DNA of 40,118 nucleotides from NCBI GenBank assembly GCA_964465015.1, contig CAYXHP010000042.1, forward strand, positions 1-40,118, written 5' to 3'. Numbering within the stretch: position 1 is the first letter of the stretch; every line of letters begins with the position of its first letter. The translations under genes were made by a program, and so were the position numbers. This DNA is from Humimonas sp964465015 (lineage in GTDB: Bacteria > Gemmatimonadota > Gemmatimonadetes > Palauibacterales > Palauibacteraceae). A model generated the notes under the pieces. That model was not told the DNA's origin and made no database searches. It saw only the letters and a program-made list of their open reading frames with translations. This document shows positions 24,350 to 31,559 of the stretch, in pieces.

Positions 24350-25558
24350 ATGCTGATCTGGGAGATCGTCCGCGTGGCGCTGGACGCCATCCGGAGCAAC
24401 AAGCTCCGATCCTTCCTGACGATGCTGGGCATCATCATCGGGATCGCGGCGGTCATCACCATGGTGGCGCTGGGCCAGGGCGCGCAGAAGGCGGTCGAGG
24501 CGCAGATCGCCAGCCTGGGTACGAACGTCCTCACCATCCGGCCCGGGCAGGGGTGGTTCCACGGCGTACGGTCCGGCAACGCCCGGCTCACCCTGGACGA
24601 CGTGGAGTTGCTGGAGCGCGAGGGGCCCGAGGGGATGCAGGTGGCCCCGCAGATGGAGAACAGCTCCCAGGTGCAGGCCGGGCACACCAACGCCAACATG
24701 CGGATCGTGGGCACGACGTCGGACTATCCGAGCATCAACCACTACGACCTGGACCTGGGTCGTTTCTTCAATGACAAGGAGAACGAGGGCCGTCGCCGCG
24801 TGGTCGTGCTGGGTGGCGACGTGCCCGGCGTGCTCAACACCACGGCCTCCCAGCTCCTGGGGCAGCAGATCTCGATCGCCAACGTGCCGTTCGACGTGGT
24901 CGGGATCCTCAAGTCCAAGGGCGGCACCGGCTTCTTCAATGAGGACGAGCAGCTCTACATCCCGATCACCACCGCGCGCTTCCGCGTGATGGGCACCGAC
25001 CGGATCAACAGCATCGACGTGGAGGCCCCGGAGACCATGTCGCAGCCCGTGGCCATGATGGACCTCGAAGAGGTCCTGCGGCGCGCCCACAAGCTGCGGC
25101 CCGGCCAGGACAACGACTTCTGGATCTCCGACCGGGCCCAGCTGCTGGGGACGCGGCAGGAGACCACGCAGACGTTCACGTACCTGCTGGCGGGGATCGC
25201 GCTCGTGAGCCTGCTGGTGGGCGGGATCGGGATCATGAACATCATGCTGGTGTCGGTGACCGAGCGGACCCGTGAGATCGGGCTCCGCAAGGCGCTGGGG
25301 GCCACGCGGCGGGCGGTGCTCACGCAGTTCCTCCTCGAGGCGCTGGTGCTGTGCCTCGCGGGTGGCGTGCTCGGCATCGCGCTGGGGGGCGGAGGTGCCG
25401 CCATCCTGTCTTCGGCGGCGGGCTGGAACATCGACGTCTCGCCCGAGGCCATCGGCCTCGCGGTCCTCTTCTCGCTGACCATCGGCCTGTTCTTCGGGCT
25501 GTGGCCCGCGCGCCGGGCGGCACGGCTCGAGCCGATCGTGGCGCTCCGGCACGAGTAG
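24350..25558 (+). CDS. MacB-like ABC transporter permease
   Basis: A 402-residue FtsX/MacB-type permease without an ATPase domain. The first membrane helix has the family hallmark LRSFLTMLGIIIGIAAVITM. A large periplasmic MacB-PCD domain follows (about 45-265). Three C-terminal helices carry GGIGIMNIMLVSVTERTREI and GLRKALGATRRAVLTQFL; the last ends GLFFGLWPARRAARLEPIVA. Mechanotransmission-type permeases like this use a cytosolic ATPase, cannot function alone, and normally have that partner encoded next to them. None lies between adaptor and permease or downstream here, so the ATPase must come from elsewhere. It would form a tripartite assembly with the adaptor and TolC-like proteins encoded just upstream. 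Confidence 0.95.
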   Translation: MLIWEIVRVALDAIRSNKLRSFLTMLGIIIGIAAVITMVALGQGAQKAVEAQIASLGTNVLTIRPGQGWFHGVRSGNARLTLDDVELLEREGPEGMQVAPQMENSSQVQAGHTNANMRIVGTTSDYPSINHYDLDLGRFFNDKENEGRRRVVVLGGDVPGVLNTTASQLLGQQISIANVPFDVVGILKSKGGTGFFNEDEQLYIPITTARFRVMGTDRINSIDVEAPETMSQPVAMMDLEEVLRRAHKLRPGQDNDFWISDRAQLLGTRQETTQTFTYLLAGIALVSLLVGGIGIMNIMLVSVTERTREIGLRKALGATRRAVLTQFLLEALVLCLAGGVLGIALGGGGAAILSSAAGWNIDVSPEAIGLAVLFSLTIGLFFGLWPARRAARLEPIVALRHE

Positions 25559-25570
25559 GCCGGCACTCCC

Positions 25571-25586
25571 GGGGCTCCGGCGCCCC
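25571..25586 (+). terminator. weak hairpin after the permease gene
   Basis: GGGGC and GCCCC around TCCGGC, with possible further pairing across a two-base bulge, lie twelve bases after the permease stop. There is no U-tract, so this is a low-confidence terminator. Confidence 0.3.
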
Positions 25587-25672
25587 CCGGCTGGTAGCCA
25601 TTGCCGACGCGCCCTAGGTTGGGCCTCTCGAGCGTCCGACGACACCCGGGTCCGAGCCGATCGCGAGCGACC

Positions 25673-26224
25673 ATGAGCCTGCCCAACATCGAGGAGCTTC
25701 CCGACGACGCGCGCCTGTGGTGCTTCGCCGCCGAGCCCCCGCCCTCCAGGGAGGCGTCCGCGCGGCTGCTCGTGGCCGTGGAGGCGTTCGTGGAGGAGTG
25801 GATGGCTCACGGCCAGGCGCTTCGGGCCGCCCTGGAGTGGCGGCGCGGTCGCTTCCTCCTCATCGCCGTGGACGAGAGCGCCGCGGGGGCGTCGGGATGC
25901 TCGATCGACGCGCTCACTCACCGACTGCGTGAGATCGAATCCGATCTCGGCCTCCGGCTCCTCGACGCCTCCCCCATCTGGTTTCTCGAGCCCGGGAGCT
26001 CCGAGGCCGTACGCTGCGTCACGCGGCCCGAGTTCCGGGAACTGGCGCGGACCGGCCGTGTGGACGGAGACACGAGGGTCTTCGATCTGACGGCGGGTCG
26101 GCTGGCCGACGTCCGGCGGGGCCGCTTCGAGCGTCCGGCCGGGGAGGCCTGGCACGCGCGGCTGCTGTCGAAGTCGGCCGCACAGCCGGCCACGGCGCCG
26201 GGCGCGCGCCCCCCCGGGTCCTGA
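25673..26224 (+). CDS. conserved protein of the family mislabelled 'ABC transporter ATPase'
   Basis: A 183-residue soluble protein resembling a family common in Bacteroidota, whose members are often labelled ABC transporter ATPase although they have no Walker motifs. Matching features are LPDDARLWCF near the N terminus, VEEWMAHGQALRA, the family core LIAVDESAAGASGCSIDALT, TRVFDLTAGRLADVRRGRFE and a closing WHARLL at about residues 161-166. The remaining tail (KSAAQPATAPGARPPGS) is low-complexity and unconserved. The function is unknown. ATG 25673 has only GCGAGCGACC upstream. It follows the MacB-like permease by about 115 bases and directly precedes the patatin gene; it should not be taken for the missing ATPase of the exporter. 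Confidence 0.78.
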   Translation: MSLPNIEELPDDARLWCFAAEPPPSREASARLLVAVEAFVEEWMAHGQALRAALEWRRGRFLLIAVDESAAGASGCSIDALTHRLREIESDLGLRLLDASPIWFLEPGSSEAVRCVTRPEFRELARTGRVDGDTRVFDLTAGRLADVRRGRFERPAGEAWHARLLSKSAAQPATAPGARPPGS

Positions 26225-26243
26225 GAGCGCGGAGTCGCCGCCG

Positions 26244-27419
26244 ATCGACGAGCCGCCGCGGTCCGAGCCTCAGCTCGCCATCGCCCTGTCGGGGGGCGGC
26301 GCGCGGGCCGCCTACCAGGTGGGCGTCTTGCGCTACATCGGCCGTCGCTATCCCCATCGGCGCATTCCGATCATCACGGGCGTCTCGGCCGGCGCCATCA
26401 ACGCCCTGCACCTGGCGGCTTTCCAGGGAGAGCTGCGAGAGGCGACCGCGGACCTCGAGGGACAGTGGCGGAGCCTGACCACGAACCAGGTGTTTCGCTC
26501 CGACCCGATCACACTCGCCAGGATCGCCGTACACTGGATCTACACGCTCGTCTCCGGCCGTGCGCGCGTCGGACCCAGGGCGCGCAGCCTCGTGGACACC
26601 GAGCCGCTACGCCGATTCCTGCGGCGGGCCGTGGATCCCCGCGGGATCGACGAGAACCTGCGGGAGGGTCACCTGCGCGCCGCGGCCGTCTCGGCCACTT
26701 CCTACCAGACCGGACAGACGGTCACCTTCGTGCACGGCGTCCGCTCCCTCGACATGTGGAAGCGCCCCCACCGGATCGCCGTGCGGGACCGTCTCACCGT
26801 GGAGCACGTCATGGCATCGGCGGCGCTCCCGCTCCTGTTCCCCGCCATACGTCTGGACGGCCACTTCTACGGCGACGGGAGCATCCGGCAATCCGCGCCC
26901 CTGGCCCCGGCCGTGCACCTGGGCGCCGACCGCATCCTGGCCGTGTCGGCCCGGTACGGGCGGTCGGTGAACGAGGCGCGTCACCCGATCATCGAGGGCT
27001 ATCCGCCTCCGGCGCAGGTCGTCGGAATCCTGTTCAACTCGATCTTCCTGGACACGCTGGACGCGGACGCGATCCGACTGGAGCGCATGAACTCGCTGCT
27101 GCGGCGCTGCGCGGAGTCCGGGAACGCGGACCTCCAGTTCCGGCCCATCGACTTCCTCCTGCTGCGGCCGTCGGAGGACCTGGGCCAGGTGGCGGCGGAG
27201 CACGCGAGCCAGCTCCCGCGGATGGTCCGCTACCTCGTCGGCGGTCTGGGTAGCGGCGAGGGTCGGACCTCGGACTTCGTCAGCTACCTGCTGTTCGAGG
27301 AGAGCTACCTGGGCGCCCTCATGGAGCTGGGGGAAGCCGATGCCGCGGCGCAGTGGGACCGGATCGAGCGCTTCCTGGACTGGGGACCTCCGGAGCCGGC
27401 ACCTCAGCCTCGGACGTAG
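26244..27419 (+). CDS. patatin-like phospholipase family protein, start uncertain
   Basis: About 391 residues counted from 26244. Patatins hydrolyse acyl esters with a Ser-Asp dyad. The oxyanion-hole motif LAIALSGGGARAAYQVGVLR, the nucleophile elbow GVSAG (Ser at about residue 48 here) and the catalytic FYGDGS (Asp at about 211) are all present, so the enzyme should be active. The C terminus (YLLFEESYLGALMELGEADA) is of normal length. The oddity is the start: the oxyanion motif precedes the first GTG (26319), and no ATG, GTG or TTG is in frame between there and the end of the preceding gene. ATC 26244 follows GGAG by eight to nine bases and is my provisional boundary. A substitution or a small indel near the C7 run at 26209-26215 is possible. 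The gene overlaps the convergent next gene by 16 bases. Confidence 0.85.
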   Translation: MDEPPRSEPQLAIALSGGGARAAYQVGVLRYIGRRYPHRRIPIITGVSAGAINALHLAAFQGELREATADLEGQWRSLTTNQVFRSDPITLARIAVHWIYTLVSGRARVGPRARSLVDTEPLRRFLRRAVDPRGIDENLREGHLRAAAVSATSYQTGQTVTFVHGVRSLDMWKRPHRIAVRDRLTVEHVMASAALPLLFPAIRLDGHFYGDGSIRQSAPLAPAVHLGADRILAVSARYGRSVNEARHPIIEGYPPPAQVVGILFNSIFLDTLDADAIRLERMNSLLRRCAESGNADLQFRPIDFLLLRPSEDLGQVAAEHASQLPRMVRYLVGGLGSGEGRTSDFVSYLLFEESYLGALMELGEADAAAQWDRIERFLDWGPPEPAPQPRT

Positions 27420-27961
27420 GGGCTCGGCGCCGTCGGCGGCACGGCGAGGGCGTTGTTGAAGGCGTTGAAGTAGAGGAACAGCCCCACCACCATCGCGATC
27501 TCCACCACCTGACCTTCATCGAAGAGCTCCCGGAGCGTCCCCACGGTCTCCTCCGGCACGTGCCTCGAGTCCCGAGCCATCGCCTCGGCGAAGGAGAGGG
27601 CCGCGGCCCGGTCGGGCGTGTACAGATCGGGCGAGAGCTCGGGCTCCTGGAGATCCAGGATCACCTCGGTGGGCACCTCCAGCGCAGCTGCCAGCCGCGT
27701 GTGGGAGGCCAGTCAGTAGTCGCACCCGCTCAGGGCCGACACCCGCACGGAGAGCATCTCCTTGAGCGCTGGCTCGACGCTCCCCCGGCGCATCACGACG
27801 CCGAAGTGGCGGATCATGCTGCTCAGGTGCTCCGGCCGGTGTCCGGCCACGCGGAACATGTTGGGCACGTTTCCCCGCTCGGCCATGAACTGGTCGAAGA
27901 CCGCCTGCACGGCGGGAGGATTCCCCTCGACGGGGAGTCTCGAGATCCGTGGCTCGCTCAT
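27404..27961 (-). CDS. AhpD/carboxymuconolactone decarboxylase-like protein, candidate selenoprotein (UGA = Sec83)
   Basis: A 185-codon frame interrupted only by TGA at 27715-27713. Upstream it reads KEMLSVRVSALSGCDY and downstream, in the same frame, LASHTRLAAALEVPTEV, continuing to a normal end at VPPTAPSPYVRG. AhpD-type enzymes use E-x11-C-x2-C-x3-H; here the Glu, first Cys and His are exactly in place and UGA occupies the second Cys. Reading it as selenocysteine restores a full-length peroxidase-related enzyme of the carboxymuconolactone decarboxylase superfamily, a thiol- or selenol-dependent hydroperoxide reductase. No frame change or other stop is needed. A hairpin suited to a bacterial SECIS follows (27684-27698). 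ATG 27961 has GAGG nine bases upstream. The alternative is a nonsense mutation of a TGC/TGT codon. No sel genes are in the window. Confidence 0.85.
27672..27710 (-). promoter_or_regulatory. putative bacterial SECIS hairpin
   Basis: In the mRNA, after UGA and 14 bases, GCGGCU and AGCUGC (27698-27693, 27689-27684) form a six-base-pair stem, including one G-U pair, around the loop GGC. An outer stem GGCCUCC with GGAG-GU-GCC (27710-27704, 27680-27672) can extend it across an internal loop. The loop starts 20 bases after UGA and begins with G, both within published bacterial SECIS expectations. Confidence 0.55.
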
Positions 27962-28077
27962 GTGTCGCCGCCTCGATGGAGGTATGCCGGTCGTCTCCGG
28001 CCGAAAGGGCGCGGGGTCGCGGCCGGACCTGCCTTTCGGCCGCGCATCCCGCCCGGGCATGCCCTATCTTAGTCGCG

Positions 28078-29244
28078 ATGACGCGCATCCTGCACACCGC
28101 CGACCTCCACCTCGCCGAGGACCACCCGGAGCGCTGGGAGGCGCTCGAAGCGCTCCTCGGTGCGGCGCGGGAACATCGGGTGGACGCCGTGCTCGTGGCC
28201 GGAGACCTCCTGGACTCGAGCGCGGACCACGCCGCGCTCCGGCCCAGGGTCCGGTCCGCCTTCGGCTCGATCGACGTCCCGGTGCTGCTCGTCCCCGGGA
28301 ACCACGACCGAACAGCCTACCGGCCGGGCCAGGACTGGGGCCCGCACACGACGCTCCTCCTCGGGACGCCGGTCCAGGAGACCACCGTCGGCTCGCTGCG
28401 CATCGTGGCCGTGCCCTTCCCCGACCGGGAGATCGGCTTCGCGCAGGTGCGCCGGGAAGTCGAAGCGAGGCTTTCCGCCCGGCCGGACATTTCCTACGCG
28501 GGGACGGACGCGGGCCGGGCCCCGGCGCCGGAGAGGGCCGGCCCGCGGAGCCTCCTCGTTCTCCACGGCACCCTCATCGACGCCGCTGCGCCCCACATCC
28601 AGGACGACAGCCGCGCCGCGGAGGCGGGTCCGTACTTTCCGATCCGGACGGAGGATCTGGCCGCCCTCCCGGTCGATTACGTGGCGCTCGGCCACTACCA
28701 CCAGCCCGCGGAACGGCAAGCGGGCCGCGTGCGCATGGCCTACGCCGGCTCGCCCTCGCCCATCGGGCCGCGCGCCCTCGGGCCGCGGAGCGCCGTTCTC
28801 GTGGAGATCGCCGCCCAGGGCACCGAGGTCCGACCCGTCGAGCTCCCGGTCCCATGGCGGGGCCGCCTGGAGCGCTGGCTCACGCCCTTCGAGGAGCGCG
28901 AGGGGCTCGAGGCGCTCGCCGCGGAGCTGGAGCGGGCCGCCGACCCCCGTTGCCACCTGCGCGTCCGTCTGGACGGGATCCTGGCGGAGATGAGCGAGGT
29001 GGAGCTCCGCGCCGCCGCCGACGAGCTCGGCCGGCGCCTCTCCTCCTCGTACGGCTCCCTCGAGATCGAGCTCGAGAGCGTCGGGCTGGACCCGGCTCGA
29101 GCCGACTTGTTCAGGGACTTTCGCCGCCGTCTCGAGTCGCGCTTCGAGGCCGGTCCGACGGCCGCCGGCCTCCCCCCGGGGCTGGCTCCGGACCGCGTGG
29201 CGAGGCGCGCGCTCGAGCTCGGCGCCCGGGCTCTCAAGGCTTAG
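28078..29244 (+). CDS. metallophosphoesterase, SbcD/YhaO-like DNA repair exonuclease
   Basis: A 388-residue calcineurin-like phosphoesterase of the SbcD/Mre11/YhaO type. The five metal-binding motifs are in order: RILHTADLHLAED, VLVAGDLLDSSA, LLVPGNHDRTAY, LLVLHGTLID and VALGHYHQPAE. A capping domain follows (about 245-388). It is a probable Mn-dependent nuclease subunit working with the ATPase encoded next. ATG 28078 has no Shine-Dalgarno sequence; instead TATCTT ends seven bases before it, the spacing of a -10 box in leaderless transcripts. The downstream ATPase gene starts seven bases after the stop, so they are one operon. It diverges from the candidate selenoprotein gene. Confidence 0.93.
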   Translation: MTRILHTADLHLAEDHPERWEALEALLGAAREHRVDAVLVAGDLLDSSADHAALRPRVRSAFGSIDVPVLLVPGNHDRTAYRPGQDWGPHTTLLLGTPVQETTVGSLRIVAVPFPDREIGFAQVRREVEARLSARPDISYAGTDAGRAPAPERAGPRSLLVLHGTLIDAAAPHIQDDSRAAEAGPYFPIRTEDLAALPVDYVALGHYHQPAERQAGRVRMAYAGSPSPIGPRALGPRSAVLVEIAAQGTEVRPVELPVPWRGRLERWLTPFEEREGLEALAAELERAADPRCHLRVRLDGILAEMSEVELRAAADELGRRLSSSYGSLEIELESVGLDPARADLFRDFRRRLESRFEAGPTAAGLPPGLAPDRVARRALELGARALKA

Positions 29245-29250
29245 CGACCT

Positions 29251-31503
29251 TTGCGGATCCTCCGCGTACGCGTCCCCTCCTTCGGGCCGCTGCGAGGCTT
29301 CGAGATGGAGCTCGCCGAAGGCCTCAACGTCGTCTGGGGCGCAAACGAGGCGGGCAAGACGAGCCTGCTGGACTTCCTGGTCGGCCAGCTGTTCCGTTGG
29401 GAACGCCCGACCGGCACCCGTCTCGAGACCCTGCTTCCCGGCCTCGACCGGTTCGGAAGGGCCGCAGAGGCGGGCGGGCTCGTGGAGGTCCGCCTGGGCG
29501 ACGAGATCCTCTCGTATCCGAGCTCCGACTCCCTCCTCCACCGCCTCGAGCTGGACCACGCCAGCCTGGCCGGACTCTTCTGCGTTCGGTCGGGCGAGCT
29601 CGACCTGCCGGGCGGTGCGAAAGGCGACTTCTGGCCCGAGCTCAAGAAGCTCCTCTCCGGCCTCCCGCGCGGGGTGGACACGTTGCGCGAGGCGGTCCAC
29701 CGGGAAGCACGGCTGACGCCGAGCGGTCAGCCGAGCGACCGCGGGAGCCCCGGTCCCCGCACCCGGCATCGGGAACTGGTGGAGCGCATCGCGCGGCTGG
29801 AAACGCTCGAAGCCCGGCTGGACCGCGCCGCGACGTACGAGGCCAAACTCGCCGCGATCGACGAGAAGCTCGGGGACGCGGAGCGCGCCCGCTCGGCGCG
29901 GATCGTCTCGCTGGCCGCGCTCCGGCGCGGGCTGCGCGAGCGACTGGCCGGGCTCCCGGAGGTGCCACGGGACGCCCTGCGGGAGTGGCGCGAGCTCGTG
30001 GCCGAGCGGGAGGGCGAGCTGACCCGCAGGCTGGAGCGGACCCGGGCCGCCGCGGCCGAAGCGGAGCGGGAGAGCGGCGAGCGCGCCGATCGACTGCGGG
30101 AAGCGGGAGCCGCGGCCGCGGCGCTCCGCGCGCGGCTCGAGGCCACCGAGGAGGCGCGTCTCGGCCGCCGGGCCGCCGAGCTCTCGGTCCCCGCGCCCGC
30201 CGGGGAACGGGAGCCGGGCGTCGTGTCGCGCTGGATCTACGCGGGCCTCATGGGTCTGATGCTGCTCCTCGTGGTCCTGGCGCTCGCGCTCCCGGGCCAC
30301 CTGCTCACGCGGATCGCCTTCCCCGTGCTGGTGATCCTCGTCCCCCTGGCCATCTTCGTCCTCCTGTGGCGGAATCGGCTCCGGCAAGCACGGGAGGCGC
30401 GCCGCGAGCGCGCCGAGCGCCGGCGGAGGCTCCGGGAGGATGCCGTCGCCGCCGGCCTCGAGGTGGAGGACGACGCGTCGCCGGCGGACATCGCCGAGCG
30501 TCTGCGGCGGCTGGAGGTCGAGGCCGCCCGGCTGGAGAGCGCCGCCGGGGCCGCGCGGGAAGCGGCCGCCGAGGCGGAGCGTCGGGAGGACCGCGTCCGC
30601 GAACAGGTGGAGGAGGCCGTACGCAGGGAACGGGAGATCGAGAGCCGAACGCGGGCGCTGGCTGAGCTCGTCGGCACCGACGAGCTCTCCGAAGCCCGTG
30701 CGCGCGAGACGGACAGGGACGAGGTGGCCGCCGAGCTGGCCCGGATCGAGCGCTCCCTGGCCGAACTGGCCGGCCCCGACCCCGCGCGCTGGGAGGCCGC
30801 CGCCTCATCGGTCGACGCCGCCCGGGCGGCCGGGGACGGCGAGCATCCCGGCGAGCACCCCGCATGGGACGCGGCCGAGAAGGAGCGCCTGGAGCGCGAG
30901 GCCACGCGCCTGCGCTCGGAGTACCGGGACCTCCGCGACGCTTTCGTGCAGGCAGGCCTCTCGACGCCGGAGGACGTGCTCACCGAGCTCCGCGCCGCCC
31001 GCGCGGAGGCCTCGGAGCTGGAGCTGGACTGGGAGGCGGGCCGCATCGCCGGCGAGGTGTTCGCGACCATGGACGAGGTGCTGGAACGGCGGCTCTCCGA
31101 GGCGCTGGCCGGCAGCGGGCCGCTCTCGCCCGGCGCGCTGCTCGAGAGGATCACGGACCGCTATCGGGCGCTGGTCCGGGGTCCGGAGGGCGGGCTCGGG
31201 GTCGTGGACCGGGAGGGACGGGAGTTTCCGATCGAGGCGCTGAGCCGCGGCACCCGGGACCAGGTCCACCTGGCCCTCCGTGCCGGATTGGCCCGCGCGG
31301 CGCTCGCCTCGGCGGGAACGAGCGAGCCCGGCTTCTTCCTCCTGGACGATGCCTTCCTCACGGCGGACTGGCCTCGCCGGGAGCGGCTGGTCGCGGCGGT
31401 GGCCGAGCTGGCGAGCGCCGGCTGGCAGGTGACCTACCTCACCTGCGACGACCACCTGCGCGACCTGTTCGTGCACGCGGGGGCGCGGCTGGAGGAGCTC
31501 TAG
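29251..31503 (+). CDS. YhaN/SbcC-like AAA ATPase with coiled coils and membrane helices
   Basis: A 750-residue SMC-like ATPase. The N terminus has MRILRVRVPSFGPLRGFEME and the P-loop GANEAGKT (30-37). Long Arg/Glu/Ala-rich coiled coils fill about 170-620. In their middle are two hydrophobic helices (about 328-347 and 350-373, WIYAGLMGLMLLLVVLALAL and an Ile/Val-rich partner), a known trait of YhaN rather than SbcC. The C terminus carries the ABC signature region LSRGTRDQVHLALRAGLARA (about 664) and Walker B GFFLLDDAF (about 694). No zinc-hook CxxC is seen. It starts at TTG 29251, seven bases after the nuclease gene, and the two should act as a complex in DNA repair or recombination, possibly at the membrane. 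Confidence 0.92.
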   Translation: MRILRVRVPSFGPLRGFEMELAEGLNVVWGANEAGKTSLLDFLVGQLFRWERPTGTRLETLLPGLDRFGRAAEAGGLVEVRLGDEILSYPSSDSLLHRLELDHASLAGLFCVRSGELDLPGGAKGDFWPELKKLLSGLPRGVDTLREAVHREARLTPSGQPSDRGSPGPRTRHRELVERIARLETLEARLDRAATYEAKLAAIDEKLGDAERARSARIVSLAALRRGLRERLAGLPEVPRDALREWRELVAEREGELTRRLERTRAAAAEAERESGERADRLREAGAAAAALRARLEATEEARLGRRAAELSVPAPAGEREPGVVSRWIYAGLMGLMLLLVVLALALPGHLLTRIAFPVLVILVPLAIFVLLWRNRLRQAREARRERAERRRRLREDAVAAGLEVEDDASPADIAERLRRLEVEAARLESAAGAAREAAAEAERREDRVREQVEEAVRREREIESRTRALAELVGTDELSEARARETDRDEVAAELARIERSLAELAGPDPARWEAAASSVDAARAAGDGEHPGEHPAWDAAEKERLEREATRLRSEYRDLRDAFVQAGLSTPEDVLTELRAARAEASELELDWEAGRIAGEVFATMDEVLERRLSEALAGSGPLSPGALLERITDRYRALVRGPEGGLGVVDREGREFPIEALSRGTRDQVHLALRAGLARAALASAGTSEPGFFLLDDAFLTADWPRRERLVAAVAELASAGWQVTYLTCDDHLRDLFVHAGARLEEL

Positions 31504-31559
31504 GGGACCGGACCGGCCGCATCCGGGCCGCCCGGCCGTGGCCCGCGACCATGCCCGGC

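Noticed and set aside
25673..26224. The missing ATPase of the exporter
   Set aside because: The family is often labelled ABC transporter ATPase, but this protein has no Walker A, Walker B or ABC signature.
27404..27676. Calling the two halves of the AhpD-like frame as separate genes
   Set aside because: Neither half has its own sensible start or complete fold. Both are in one frame across a single UGA at a catalytic Cys position.
28069..30387. Long open frames antisense to the SbcD/YhaN-like genes
   Set aside because: No recognisable motifs. They mirror the third-position GC bias of the real plus-strand genes.
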